Positions 27,662 through 34,660 of a DNA stretch of 36,133 nt are shown piece by piece; position 1 is the first letter of the stretch; the number at the start of each line of letters is the position of its first letter. Below the pieces are notes generated by a model. That model was not told where the DNA came from, did no database searches, and saw only the letters and a list, made by a program, of their open reading frames with translations. The stretch comes from a virus. Location of the stretch: the IMG/VR virus record IMGVR_UViG_3300031787_000409, positions 1 through 36,133 of that record. One strand, given 5' to 3'. The position numbers were made by a program, and so were the translations under genes.

Positions 27662-28024
27662 CTATTCAAAGCCGATATTTTTTTTCAACTTTTCCACTTC
27701 ATCCGATAATTCTGCTGCTTTAATCTGTAAATCAAAGTGTTGACGTTCCAGTTCCTTGTATTTGAACCTGTGGTAAATCTCCCCGAAGTAATATGCTGCG
27801 TACACGTTATGTATTTCTTTTAGCTTATTTAAGCGATTTTGTGCGGGCTGTTTGTCTTTCGCTGCCGAGTTGATTAGTATTGCCTGCATCTCATCAATAG
27901 TGGCTGTAAAGTCAAATAAATAGGCAACGGTACTTTCTCTCTTTTCGTAGTCATCAAGTAGTGAGTAGACGTTTAAAAGGGTGTTTATTGTTTCTTGATA
28001 TTTTTTGTCAGTATGTTTACTCAT
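27662..28024 (-). CDS. Hypothetical helical protein downstream of helicase
   Basis: 120 residues. All helical with coiled-coil tail (YKELERQHFDLQIKAAELSDEVEKLKK). The N-terminal half (QETINTLLNVYSLLDDYEKRE, FDFTATIDEMQAIL) has no known motif. It starts 1 base after the helicase gene stop, so it belongs to the replication operon and is its last gene before the cassette array. Function unknown; helicase partner is possible. Confidence 0.7.
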   Translation of the reverse strand: MSKHTDKKYQETINTLLNVYSLLDDYEKRESTVAYLFDFTATIDEMQAILINSAAKDKQPAQNRLNKLKEIHNVYAAYYFGEIYHRFKYKELERQHFDLQIKAAELSDEVEKLKKNIGFE

Positions 28025-28025
28025 G

Positions 28026-28943
28026 TTAAAATGTAATTATGTTTTCGTTTTTCTTGTATTTTTCTGCATCCCCAGCCCACATTATTTTGTTGTTGTAAAA
28101 TTCTACATATCTAGATTTTTTCCACCAAAATTCCATCTCACCTATTACTGCCCCAGCTTTGCCTATTGTATCGGGCTTAACCTTTGAAAAGTAAATATCA
28201 ACTAACTGTCCTTCGATATTCGGTTTATCTACTGTTATTATTGTTTTGCCGTTTGCAAACCATGCGCCACCACCTTTTATATCATAGGCCGTTGGTATTC
28301 TGCGTTTGCCACCCTCACCTTGTAATTCTGTTTTTGTTGCGTGCGCAATAGTAATTATGTGCTTTTTGCTTTGCTCTGCTATTTCATTTCGGTAGCTTAA
28401 TACATAATCCAAGTATAAGTCTTCACGCCCCACGTACTGATGATAAAGGTTTTTCCAACTATCGAGTAGTAAACCATGCACACCTCCTGAATTATCTTTA
28501 TACTCTGCCATAAACTCCCAAAGTGATTGCGGGGTTATCGATTCTTTATAATCGCTTTTACCTAATATCAAAAAGTGTTGGTCTATCCATGAAGCTGCAA
28601 GCGAAAGTTCATGCTCTTTTATAGAATTTTCATAACCCCTGAATGAGCGTTTGTAATATTTAGTAATTAGCTTACGCCTTATTTCATTGTAACTACCAAC
28701 GTCAGGTACATACAACATAAACCTTTTACCAAATGTTTCAGCCTGAAAAAATAAAATCTCAAATGCAAATTCTGTTTTACCGCTCGAAGGGAATCCAGTA
28801 ATATCGGTTACACCATCGTCTGCAAACTTCCAATATTTATCTACACATTCAAACCCAGACGAACTAATACCAGCCCCGCCTGTTTTGTGGTAGTTTTCAA
28901 AGTCCTTTCGCTTTTCGTTATATTCAATTACTTTTATACTCAT
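28026..28943 (-). CDS. DnaB-type replicative helicase ATPase (C-terminal domain only)
   Basis: 305 residues. RecA-like ATPase core: Walker A GFPSSGKT at 50-57, Walker B GGVHGLLLDSW, and HIITIAHATKTEL (sensor-type His) followed by AYDIKGGGAWFANGKTII, the DnaB motif 4 region. It lacks the DnaB N-terminal primase-binding domain (normal DnaB is about 450 residues). Short forms like this occur in phages, working with a loader. The initiator/loader-like gene is just upstream, 2 bases away. It unwinds DNA at the phage fork. Confidence 0.85.
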   Translation of the reverse strand: MSIKVIEYNEKRKDFENYHKTGGAGISSSGFECVDKYWKFADDGVTDITGFPSSGKTEFAFEILFFQAETFGKRFMLYVPDVGSYNEIRRKLITKYYKRSFRGYENSIKEHELSLAASWIDQHFLILGKSDYKESITPQSLWEFMAEYKDNSGGVHGLLLDSWKNLYHQYVGREDLYLDYVLSYRNEIAEQSKKHIITIAHATKTELQGEGGKRRIPTAYDIKGGGAWFANGKTIITVDKPNIEGQLVDIYFSKVKPDTIGKAGAVIGEMEFWWKKSRYVEFYNNKIMWAGDAEKYKKNENIITF

Positions 28944-28945
28944 TT

Positions 28946-29578
28946 TTAGAATTGGCTTTGAAATGCTTTAATCTTTTCTGCTTTTTCTTGCTCAAGTGTT
29001 TTGGCTTTTTGTATTTCATTTTCAGGTTTAAACCAAACTGATTGTATTTTCTGTTTCCAGTTTAATATTTTATCTCCTTTTGAATCATGCCAATCTGCTT
29101 CGTTATAATACCTAAATGCTTTTATAGCTATTTCTTTTCTATAACCATTATCTATAAAATAATTTATAACTTCATTTTCATTTTCAGGTCGTATAACTTT
29201 TGTACGTTTTTTCTTTGGTATTGTATTACTATTGCTTTGAGATTGCAATGCAATTGTATCGGTTTGTTTTACAATTGTATTTTTACGCTTTAACCATGTT
29301 TCTTTAGCAGCCTTACTTAAGTTGGTACTTTTTACACTCCTTTTTGCCATTTCCTGCATTAACCTTTCATTGTAAAAACCATCTTCACACTCAATAAATT
29401 TTGAGCGTATAATATCGTGCGTTGATACCATAGAATTAAACGTAACTTTATCTATAATACCTCCGTGCTGATGTTGTGAACATAACAAACGCATATATAT
29501 ACCAATCTGTTCGTTTGTCATAAACATTGTACCAGTTAAAAAATCTGATGTATAAAATAAAAATGCAGGGTCTTTCAT
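28946..29578 (-). CDS. Replication initiator/helicase loader-like protein
   Basis: 210 residues. N-terminus MKDPAFLFYTSDFLTGTMFMTNEQIGIYMRLL is the DUF1376/Lin1244-type winged-helix opening found in phage replication proteins. The linker is basic (PKKKRTKVIRPENE). The C-terminus AFRYYNEADWHDSKGDKILNWKQKIQSVW resembles the conserved end of such initiators. It would bind origin DNA and help load the helicase encoded next. Codon use is AT-rich compared with the early genes to the right. Stop 2 bases before helicase start. Confidence 0.75.
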   Translation of the reverse strand: MKDPAFLFYTSDFLTGTMFMTNEQIGIYMRLLCSQHQHGGIIDKVTFNSMVSTHDIIRSKFIECEDGFYNERLMQEMAKRSVKSTNLSKAAKETWLKRKNTIVKQTDTIALQSQSNSNTIPKKKRTKVIRPENENEVINYFIDNGYRKEIAIKAFRYYNEADWHDSKGDKILNWKQKIQSVWFKPENEIQKAKTLEQEKAEKIKAFQSQF

Positions 29579-29868
29579 GTGTTTTTGTTACTTAAAATTC
29601 GTAAAACTTCGGCAGCTGATTCTTTTCTATTATTCTTGAAGTCAATAACAAATTTGTAAGTATTGCTATAATCTACTTCAGGATGTATGTGTTTCGAGTA
29701 TTCAATTAACTCTTTAAGCATTGCATCTGTAAACCAATATTTTTTAGATAAATGTACAAACATTGATTCATCTGCATTACGCTTTAAATAATTTACGTCA
29801 ATTTGATAATCATTTTTAACGTTTGGGTATATAAACCCTTTTTTAACTGTAAAGTAATTTAGTTTCAT
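29575..29868 (-). CDS. Hypothetical protein of replication operon
   Basis: 97 residues, basic. Contains LNYFTVKKGFIYPNVKNDYQ, FTDAMLKELIEYSKHI and AAEVLRILSN. No known motif. AT-rich. It overlaps the initiator gene by 4 bases and the 32-codon frame upstream by 4 (ATGA). Function unknown, presumably replication-linked. Confidence 0.6.
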   Translation of the reverse strand: MKLNYFTVKKGFIYPNVKNDYQIDVNYLKRNADESMFVHLSKKYWFTDAMLKELIEYSKHIHPEVDYSNTYKFVIDFKNNRKESAAEVLRILSNKNT

Positions 29869-29963
29869 AAAAATAAAAACGCCTCATTGCTTTCTCTGTT
29901 TTGACACAGCCTACGAAAAAGGCCAACAGGTACTCGCAATAAGGCGTTAAAAATTCGATTCAT
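29865..29963 (-). CDS. Possible 32-residue protein coinciding with a structured RNA
   Basis: An ATG at 29963 opens 32 codons with a TGA overlapping the next ATG (ATGA), the arrangement used by many real genes here. The product would begin MNRIFNALLRVPVGLFRRLC, amphipathic and basic. The same bases form a 13-bp stem (29878-29890 with 29936-29948), so this may be a leader peptide whose translation controls folding, or a non-coding structured leader. Confidence 0.4.
   Translation of the reverse strand: MNRIFNALLRVPVGLFRRLCQNRESNEAFLFL
29878..29948 (-). promoter_or_regulatory. Long stem-loop/terminator-like leader before the helicase operon
   Basis: Minus strand: AACGCCTTATTGC pairs with GCAATGAGGCGTT (12 of 13), closing a 45-base inner region. 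It is followed by TTTATTTTT, so it could end transcription or act as an attenuator ahead of the 97-residue gene. It overlaps the 32-codon frame. Confidence 0.55.
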
Positions 29964-30016
29964 TTTTCGTTTATTATTCGGTAGGGTGTCAAGCCTATTA
30001 TTCCGATGTTGTGCTA

Positions 30017-30024
30017 CAAATATA
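30017..30024 (-). promoter_or_regulatory. Possible promoter -7 box for the helicase operon
   Basis: TATATTTG on the minus strand matches TAnnTTTG, 10 bases after the SSB-like stop region begins. The expected -33 TTTG is absent (GATA is at the 19-nt distance), so it may be weak. It lies upstream of the structured leader. Confidence 0.35.
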
Positions 30025-30026
30025 CA

Positions 30027-30299
30027 CTAAAACGGTGTACCTGTATCGCTTTTTTCTTGCTGTTTTTCCACAGGCTCACCCGTGCGACCGTTACCTACAT
30101 AGATAACTTTTCGCTCCGCATTCGCATCGTACAACTGTACTGATACATTGTTACCAAATTTGTCGGGCTGCTCATTCACCCATACGTTAAGGCTTACATA
30201 GGTCTTACCGTTTGCGTTTTTTTTGAAACGTGGGTGGCCTGCTTTACTTTGTGCGTACAAGTCATCAAGACATACGCTGATGTTTAGTTTTTGTGGCAT
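30027..30299 (-). CDS. Single-stranded DNA-binding-like protein
   Basis: 90 residues. The central KTYVSLNVWVNEQPDKFGNNVSVQ followed by KVIYVGNGR has the strand-turn pattern of small phage OB-fold SSB proteins in Bacteroidetes. The C-terminus ends DTGTPF, like the D-x-P-F tip by which SSB proteins contact partners. It follows the exonuclease and HTH genes in the recombination and replication block. SSB role likely but not proven; length is short for a bacterial SSB. Confidence 0.6.
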   Translation of the reverse strand: MPQKLNISVCLDDLYAQSKAGHPRFKKNANGKTYVSLNVWVNEQPDKFGNNVSVQLYDANAERKVIYVGNGRTGEPVEKQQEKSDTGTPF

Positions 30300-30535
30300 T
30301 ACTTTTTACTCTTTAACTTGTACGACTTAAACTTCGTTTTCGTTTTCTCGTTCATGTGCCACGTGTCAATAATCTTTAACCCCTCATCTCGGAGTAGTGC
30401 GATTAACTTGTGGTGGTTTACTGAACCGATACCTGCACGTTTCTTTGTTTCTTTGTACACGGTGGATGCGGTTACTTCTTGTTTGTTGAGCAGCATCTCA
30501 CGTACTACTTCAACTTGTGTTGGTTTGTTTTTCAT
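30299..30535 (-). CDS. Small winged-helix-like protein
   Basis: 78 residues, basic. TQVEVVREMLLNKQEVTASTVYKETK then GSVNHHKLIALLRDEGLKIID suggests a winged helix (recognition helix around GSVNHHKLIALL), ending in a Lys-rich tail (KTKTKFKSYKLKSKK). Probably DNA-binding. It overlaps both neighbours minimally (ATGA with the 56-residue gene, one base with the SSB-like gene). Confidence 0.6.
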   Translation of the reverse strand: MKNKPTQVEVVREMLLNKQEVTASTVYKETKKRAGIGSVNHHKLIALLRDEGLKIIDTWHMNEKTKTKFKSYKLKSKK

Positions 30536-30702
30536 TGGTTTTCTTTGCCGTCTGTGGCTGTTTGGTTTTCTTTTGATTGGTTAATGTGATTTACGATGTG
30601 CGTAAACAATTCCTGTGCATCTTGTACGCCTTTTACTTTGATGTGTATTACACCAACGTCAAGTGTTTCGTAGTTAGTAAATTCGATGTTTTCAATTTTC
30701 AT
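30532..30702 (-). CDS. 56-residue small protein
   Basis: An ATG at 30702 overlaps the exonuclease stop (ATGA) and the TGA at 30534-30532 overlaps the next ATG (ATGA). The product is acidic to neutral: ENIEFTNYETLDVGVIHIKV, then VQDAQELFTHIVNHINQ, a beta strand followed by an amphipathic helix, then a Gln/Asn-rich tail. Chained overlaps on both sides make it a convincing gene. Function unknown. Confidence 0.65.
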   Translation of the reverse strand: MKIENIEFTNYETLDVGVIHIKVKGVQDAQELFTHIVNHINQSKENQTATDGKENQ

Positions 30703-31373
30703 TGTTGTTTGTATTTATTGGTGATTGATATTAATTCAGTTATTGAATGTGTAAGTTTATCCAGTATGCGGTCACACACCGAAACATCGTGCTGAATCCA
30801 CACTTTATGCAGCTGCAAGTTTTCGGGGTAACGGTCATCGTAGCTTGCGAATATAGCCCCTTTTGCCTCGCTTAATAGTATGTTCAACTGGATTTGATAG
30901 TAGTACTCGGGCGCAACGTCCAGCAAGTCTTCAGGCGTTTCAATTTGTAGGTACTTTAAGTGCGTTGCGCTGTCAGGGCATTTCAACTCAACTATCAACT
31001 CTTTGTCAAGTATCAGCCCATCAGGTGAAGCTGCGATGTAGTCATTCGGTGCGTACAGTCCGAACTCGCTGACGCCAAAGTGCATTACATCGGGGTCGGT
31101 TAGTTCAAGTCCTAACTGCTTACAAAGTGCTGCAAAGGCCATCGGTTCAAGTTCTATTCCCCGCTCCATTGCGTTGTTTTGAAAGCGTGGTTTGCGGTGG
31201 CCTGTCAATAGTTCCGCTGCGACCTCGTTAATGTACGTTTTTGCGCCCACTGATAACACTTCGCCCTTCTTTTTAGGCTCTGTCATTAGTCTGTGAATTT
31301 GGCTTGCTGTAAAACGTCCTATGCGTTTTAATTGCCAGTCGTTTTCGGAGTTGTAAATAATTGGTAGTTTCAT
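30699..31373 (-). CDS. YqaJ/lambda exonuclease-type recombination nuclease
   Basis: 224 residues. PD-(D/E)XK nuclease of the viral recombinase YqaJ family: RIGRFTASQIHRLM, MERGIELEPMAFAALC (Glu of the site), IAASPDGLILDKELIVELKCP (Asp, then E-x-K) and YYYQIQLNILLSEA (the Q-x-x-x-x motif). It should digest one strand from DNA ends, giving tails for the annealing protein encoded two genes upstream. Family length is about 200-230, so it is complete. It ends with an ATGA link to the 56-residue gene. Confidence 0.9.
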   Translation of the reverse strand: MKLPIIYNSENDWQLKRIGRFTASQIHRLMTEPKKKGEVLSVGAKTYINEVAAELLTGHRKPRFQNNAMERGIELEPMAFAALCKQLGLELTDPDVMHFGVSEFGLYAPNDYIAASPDGLILDKELIVELKCPDSATHLKYLQIETPEDLLDVAPEYYYQIQLNILLSEAKGAIFASYDDRYPENLQLHKVWIQHDVSVCDRILDKLTHSITELISITNKYKQQ

Positions 31374-31377
31374 TTTA

Positions 31378-32190
31378 TTATTTTATTGGTGTTGGAAATT
31401 CATCTCTTTGAGTATCGTATTTTAAAACATTTAGACTTTTACCGCTCACATAACAGTTCCACGTCTTAATGATAAATGCGTATCTTAGAATAGGCTGCAT
31501 TTTTCTTAGTGATACTCTATCTTGCATTAGTTTATTTCTAAGTAAATGTATTACGTTGTTTGATACGTTTATCCCAGTAGATAATTCACTAAAAAATGTC
31601 GTTGCTTTATCTGGATTTAACTCATAAAAGTGTGCATAAAAACCTCCAATAATAGACGGCTGTAATAACTTAGCAAATGATACATACCACGCATAGGTTT
31701 TTTTCGCCACATCTTGCCAAAACTCTTCATTGTCATAATACTGATTTAATAACTCTGAATTGTTTAACCTGTCATGTTTTTGTATGTTGTACATCTTACC
31801 GCTTTTTATTTTGTTGTAAGTTGCAATTATTGAAGGTATGGAGTTATCGTGTTTTACGCCTGCAATCTTAAACACATCGCTTGCATTTCGTGAAGTTCCA
31901 GTGTCTAATACATCGAATATATTATCATCAAGTCCACGTGCAACTTGAAATATAATAGGAGTGTTTGATTTAATAACAGCCATAAGCCTATGTTGACCGT
32001 CAAGTATCTGCCCCGATTTTGATATTTTTATAAACTCGGCAGTGTTTTGTTTCCATAACCCTTTTTGCATATCACTTGCATATCGCATAATGATTGGTGA
32101 TTTAGGCCTTCGGTTGTTTGTGTTACTTTCAAGTAAAGCCTTTGCCATTTGTGGCGTAATAAGTTCGGTGTTAAATGTTATTGTGTTCAT
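31378..32190 (-). CDS. ParB/Srx-fold DNA-binding-like protein
   Basis: 270 residues. The ParB N-terminal-like signature GQILDGQHRLMAVI (59-72) follows a SPIIMRYASDMQKGLW segment; FQVARGLDDNIFDVLDTGTSR comes next. The remainder is helical (LNNSELLNQYYDNEEFW; LRKMQPILRYAFII). ParB-like folds bind nucleotide (CTP or ATP) and act in DNA clamping or nicking; the exact role here is unknown. It is inserted between annealing and exonuclease genes that normally adjoin, and its codon use is AT-richer, so it may be a late arrival. Confidence 0.7.
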   Translation of the reverse strand: MNTITFNTELITPQMAKALLESNTNNRRPKSPIIMRYASDMQKGLWKQNTAEFIKISKSGQILDGQHRLMAVIKSNTPIIFQVARGLDDNIFDVLDTGTSRNASDVFKIAGVKHDNSIPSIIATYNKIKSGKMYNIQKHDRLNNSELLNQYYDNEEFWQDVAKKTYAWYVSFAKLLQPSIIGGFYAHFYELNPDKATTFFSELSTGINVSNNVIHLLRNKLMQDRVSLRKMQPILRYAFIIKTWNCYVSGKSLNVLKYDTQRDEFPTPIK

Positions 32191-32191
32191 A

Positions 32192-32806
32192 TTATACTAT
32201 TTGGTTTTTACGTGTTGTGAATGCGTGCTTAAATCTTGTGTTGGTGTGATAGTCAGGGTACAGCTGCCATGTTTCGTTTAACTCGGCCAGCGTGCTGCAT
32301 TTAGCTAAATCTTCAGTTACTGAATCAAGTGTTACATCGGTTACATACGCTTCCTCGAATTGACGGTTAACGTCCGCACCGTACTTTTTACCTATCTTTT
32401 TTGCAGCGTTTTTTATCGCTTCAGCATAGGCTTTAGGTGCATTCATTTGTAGGGCGTTTTTCTTTTTCGTATCGTTAAACTGGCTGATACTTGCACCGCT
32501 ATCCTGCATGATTTGCACCGCACCTATACCGTCATAATTTAGCCACTGCATAAGTACGGGGTGAAATACCTTAATACGTGCCGATACGATGTACTCGTTT
32601 AACTCCCTGCGCTCGCTCAATACCTCATATTGAACCAAACCGTTAAAGTCTTCACGTAGTTGGTTCTCGAGTATCCCGATTGGTATGTATTCAGCTTTGT
32701 TGTCAGGAGTTTTCTTTAGCCATTCCCGCATAGGTTGGCTGTTTAGTTTGGCTGTGAAATCTTGCAGTAAGTCCACAGCCCCAGTTTTAGTTAGTGTAGT
32801 TTCCAT
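32192..32806 (-). CDS. Rad52/Sak-like single-strand annealing protein
   Basis: 204 residues. Central YIPIGILENQLREDFNGLVQY, NEYIVSARIKVFHPVLMQWL, YDGIGAVQIMQDSGASISQF and NAPKAYAEAIKNAAKKIGKKY match the Rad52-type fold of Sak/phage annealases: beta hairpin, then the conserved A-[ED]-[AS]-x-A-x-x-x-A-A-[KR]-x-[IL]-G helix. It anneals single strands with the YqaJ-type exonuclease. C-terminal 45 residues (ELNETWQLYPDYHTN) may contact SSB. The C-terminus differs from RecT, so this class is preferred. Confidence 0.8.
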   Translation of the reverse strand: METTLTKTGAVDLLQDFTAKLNSQPMREWLKKTPDNKAEYIPIGILENQLREDFNGLVQYEVLSERRELNEYIVSARIKVFHPVLMQWLNYDGIGAVQIMQDSGASISQFNDTKKKNALQMNAPKAYAEAIKNAAKKIGKKYGADVNRQFEEAYVTDVTLDSVTEDLAKCSTLAELNETWQLYPDYHTNTRFKHAFTTRKNQIV

Positions 32807-32827
32807 GTGTGCGAATATAATTTTAAT

Positions 32828-33220
32828 TTAATTAATAATCTCAAAACCGCTAAACTTTTTTTTCGCTTCGTACTGGTCTGTGAAGGTAAATGTTTCTTTT
32901 ATTCCCTTCCGTAAGTACACTACTTGGTAATACTGTTTGCATCTGCTTTCACGGTACAAAACATCGTAGTCATCAAAGTACTTTGCGGCAAGTGTATTAT
33001 AATACAGCCTTGTACTTCGCTCCAAGTTTTCACGGTATTCGTATTCGAGTGTGCTTAACTGGTCGGTCAAGTACTCCCAGTTGCGCTTTATCTCGGACAA
33101 TATCTTAAAGTCATTAACGGTTGACTGGTTTGAATTACACAGTTGAATCTGTGAGCTGTATTGCCTGTATGCTTCACGGCACATATCACGGCATTGTTTT
33201 AGTTTTTCTAATGGTGTCAT
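32828..33220 (-). CDS. Hypothetical coiled-coil protein of early region
   Basis: 130 residues. Helical coiled coil in the first 70 residues (LKQCRDMCREAYRQYSSQI; IKRNWEYLTDQLSTLEYEYRE), then a basic beta-like end (YYQVVYLRKGIKETFTF). Two or three Cys residues lie near the N-terminus. No known domain. It overlaps the DnaA-like gene by 4 bases and is followed by a 21-base gap, including TATATTCG, before the annealase gene. Confidence 0.6.
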   Translation of the reverse strand: MTPLEKLKQCRDMCREAYRQYSSQIQLCNSNQSTVNDFKILSEIKRNWEYLTDQLSTLEYEYRENLERSTRLYYNTLAAKYFDDYDVLYRESRCKQYYQVVYLRKGIKETFTFTDQYEAKKKFSGFEIIN

Positions 33221-33609
33221 TTGCGTTTTTGTTTTGAGTGAACTAATCTAATCGCCTGCTCGATTACAGGTCTGAAGGTGTTTGGATAGCTTAACGAATC
33301 TCGTATAGCATCCCTGCCATGTATTACCGTTGTGTGGTCGTAACCATTTAACGGCTCGGCTATTTCACGTAATGAGTAGTGTGTGTAAGTCCATGCAAGG
33401 TAGTAATATAAGTGTCTTGCCCGTACAAGTACGTTATAACGCCTGCGCTGTTTCAGTTCCAACACTTCAAGCCCGTTACATTCGGCTGCTATTTGTATCA
33501 ACTTTTCAAGCGTTGGCATATCATTGTGAACTTTATACACGTCACTTGTTACATACATCGGTACTATTTCTGTTAATATCATGCTGCTTACTTTTTGTTG
33601 GTTTGACAT
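33217..33609 (-). CDS. DnaA domain IV-like origin-binding protein
   Basis: 130 residues. The C-terminal 70 residues match only domain IV of the initiator DnaA: KQRRRYNVLVRARHLYYYLAW, TYTHYSLREIAEPLNG and YDHTTVIHGRDAI. The last is the DHTTVxH motif of the DnaA-box recognition helix. It has no AAA+ domain. The 45-residue N-terminus (IVPMYVTSDVYKVHNDMPTLE) may contact DNA or a partner. It could compete with host DnaA at boxes or mark the phage origin. It overlaps neighbours on both sides. Confidence 0.8.
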   Translation of the reverse strand: MSNQQKVSSMILTEIVPMYVTSDVYKVHNDMPTLEKLIQIAAECNGLEVLELKQRRRYNVLVRARHLYYYLAWTYTHYSLREIAEPLNGYDHTTVIHGRDAIRDSLSYPNTFRPVIEQAIRLVHSKQKRK

Positions 33610-33770
33610 AGGTACTTTACTTTACTCCTTTCTGACATCATTAACGTCATGCGGTCTGTTGCAGATAACTCGGGGTACACGTCCACCGTTCTGCATATTC
33701 GGAGTGTTGCCTGTTCCTTAAAAATGCGCTGCGCATCCTTAATCATTTTTATCGTTGCGTTCATGTTCAT
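33588..33770 (-). CDS. Small hypothetical early protein
   Basis: 60 residues, basic, starting with M-N-M-N (a second ATG two codons in is also possible). ATIKMIKDAQRIFKEQATLR forms an amphipathic helix, then SATDRMTLMMSERSKVKYL. It overlaps the DnaA-like gene by 22 bases and the 34-residue membrane gene by 32, a compact early array. Function unknown. Confidence 0.55.
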   Translation of the reverse strand: MNMNATIKMIKDAQRIFKEQATLRICRTVDVYPELSATDRMTLMMSERSKVKYLCQTNKK

Positions 33771-33843
33771 CGGTTATTTTAAAGCCCCAAAATGTAAGAC
33801 CTATCATTAATACTGCGATACCGCATACTGCCATCCATATCAT
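33739..33843 (-). CDS. 34-residue single-span membrane peptide
   Basis: An ATG at 33843 overlaps the TGA of the preceding gene (ATGA). 34 codons to TAA at 33741-33739. Residues 2-21 are hydrophobic (IWMAVCGIAVLMIGLTFWGF), followed by a charged C-terminus (ITDEHERNDKND). An SD-like AAAGGAGC stands just before. Typical of small phage membrane peptides, which may modify host membrane proteins. Function unknown. Confidence 0.55.
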   Translation of the reverse strand: MIWMAVCGIAVLMIGLTFWGFKITDEHERNDKND

Positions 33844-34043
33844 ATCTTTTTGCTCCTTTCTAAATCGTTTTGTAACTGGTTAATAAATTGTTTGCAGCAA
33901 TCGAGTTGCACGGCTTTGCTGATTACTTTCGCTTTCTCCCACCATTCTTCGAACCCGTTAAATTCCTCGATTAGTTTCTGTTCGATGTAGCGTTGCTGTT
34001 GATTGTAGACGTATGCGTCCACTCCGATAATTTGTGCGTCCAT
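33840..34043 (-). CDS. Small hypothetical early protein
   Basis: 67 residues, helical and Gln/Glu-rich: YVYNQQQRYIEQKLIEEF, then WWEKAKVISKAV and FINQLQNDLERSKKI. Ends with an ATGA overlap with the membrane peptide gene. Early operon. No known motif. Confidence 0.6.
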   Translation of the reverse strand: MDAQIIGVDAYVYNQQQRYIEQKLIEEFNGFEEWWEKAKVISKAVQLDCCKQFINQLQNDLERSKKI

Positions 34044-34055
34044 GTGTTTGTTTAA

Positions 34056-34232
34056 TTAGTTGTAGTATTCATCGTAATCGTAAGGGTCAACACGTTCTAT
34101 CTCCGTGCTGTCGCATTCAGGGCATACGGGGATTGTCTTTTCTAAATCTCTTGGGTCGAGTGGGTTTGGCATCCACTCCCGTGCGGGTGTGCCGAAGCGT
34201 GAACCGCAGTCTTGGCATTGGTAGATTGTCAT
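34056..34232 (-). CDS. 58-residue zinc-ribbon protein
   Basis: An ATG at 34232 gives 58 codons to TAA at 34058-34056, neatly filling the gap between two early genes. It contains two CxxC knuckles (YQCQDCGSRF and VCPECDSTEI), spaced by about 27 residues, a zinc ribbon. The tail is acidic (VDPYDYDEYYN). Such small phage zinc ribbons may bind nucleic acid or polymerase. Separated by 4 bases from the 73-residue gene upstream. Confidence 0.7.
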   Translation of the reverse strand: MTIYQCQDCGSRFGTPAREWMPNPLDPRDLEKTIPVCPECDSTEIERVDPYDYDEYYN

Positions 34233-34236
34233 AATA

Positions 34237-34458
34237 TTAGTATTTATCGTTGTAAGTTTTTTCGATTAAATAGTGGCAATAGTTAACGGCTTCAGCGTGT
34301 TTTTCTGCATCGCTGTCGTCATTGAACCAATCGTATGCTTCGCTGTTGGTTGTGTGTGCTTTTACAAGCGTTCCGTTAACATAGCCCGATACTTGATACT
34401 GACCGTAGCCTGATTTACGTGCGATTCCTAAATCTGTGATTGTGATTGCTGTGTTCAT
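34237..34458 (-). CDS. First gene of the early operon, small hypothetical
   Basis: 73 residues. The N-terminal half is beta-like (TAITITDLGIARKSGYGQYQ, SGYVNGTLVKAHTT), the C-terminal half helical (DDSDAEKHAEAVNYCHYLIEK). No known motif. It is the first gene after the control region and has a strong promoter 24-54 bases upstream, so it should be expressed early. Anti-host function is possible (inference). Confidence 0.65.
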   Translation of the reverse strand: MNTAITITDLGIARKSGYGQYQVSGYVNGTLVKAHTTNSEAYDWFNDDSDAEKHAEAVNYCHYLIEKTYNDKY

Positions 34459-34481
34459 GGTGTTTGTTGTTAATTGTTGTA

Positions 34482-34512
34482 CAAAGATAAATACAGGTTC
34501 GATAACTGCAAA
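34482..34512 (-). promoter_or_regulatory. Promoter P1 (Bacteroidetes type) for the early operon
   Basis: Minus strand: TTTG (34512-34509), 19-base spacer, TATCTTTG (34489-34482), matching TTTG-N19-TAnnTTTG. Start of transcription is expected near 34475, giving a 17-base leader to the first early gene. The -33 box lies within AAATTTATTTGCAG, shared with P2. Confidence 0.8.
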
Positions 34513-34576
34513 TAAATTTCAATTAAAATTATATATATACCCGTAACTTGCTGAAAATCAGCGCAATAAAATTAAC

Positions 34577-34597
34577 AAAAAAGGGGCATTACGCCCC
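34577..34597 (-). terminator. Intrinsic terminator T1 in the control region
   Basis: Minus strand: GGGGC, loop GTAAT, GCCCC, then TTTTTTG. It ends transcripts coming from promoters P2-P4 before P1, so the early operon has its own start and P2 makes a short RNA. Confidence 0.85.
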
Positions 34598-34624
34598 AAT
34601 TCTGATGAAAACTACCGAAAAAAA
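34577..34624 (-). ncRNA. Predicted small RNA from P2 to T1 (about 48 nt)
   Basis: P2 would start transcription near 34624, and T1 would end it at about 34577. The product is essentially a U-rich 5' part, an A/C-rich link and the terminator hairpin. It contains no ATG frame of useful length. Predicted from promoter and terminator only. Confidence 0.45.
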
Positions 34625-34629
34625 GTAAG

Positions 34630-34660
34630 CAAATATACTATAATAAAACAGCCCTGCAAA
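34630..34660 (-). promoter_or_regulatory. Promoter P2 (Bacteroidetes type)
   Basis: Minus strand: TTTG (34660-34657), 19-base spacer, TATATTTG (34637-34630). Its -33 side is embedded in the hairpin of terminator T2, so read-through from P3 and use of P2 may interfere. Confidence 0.75.
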
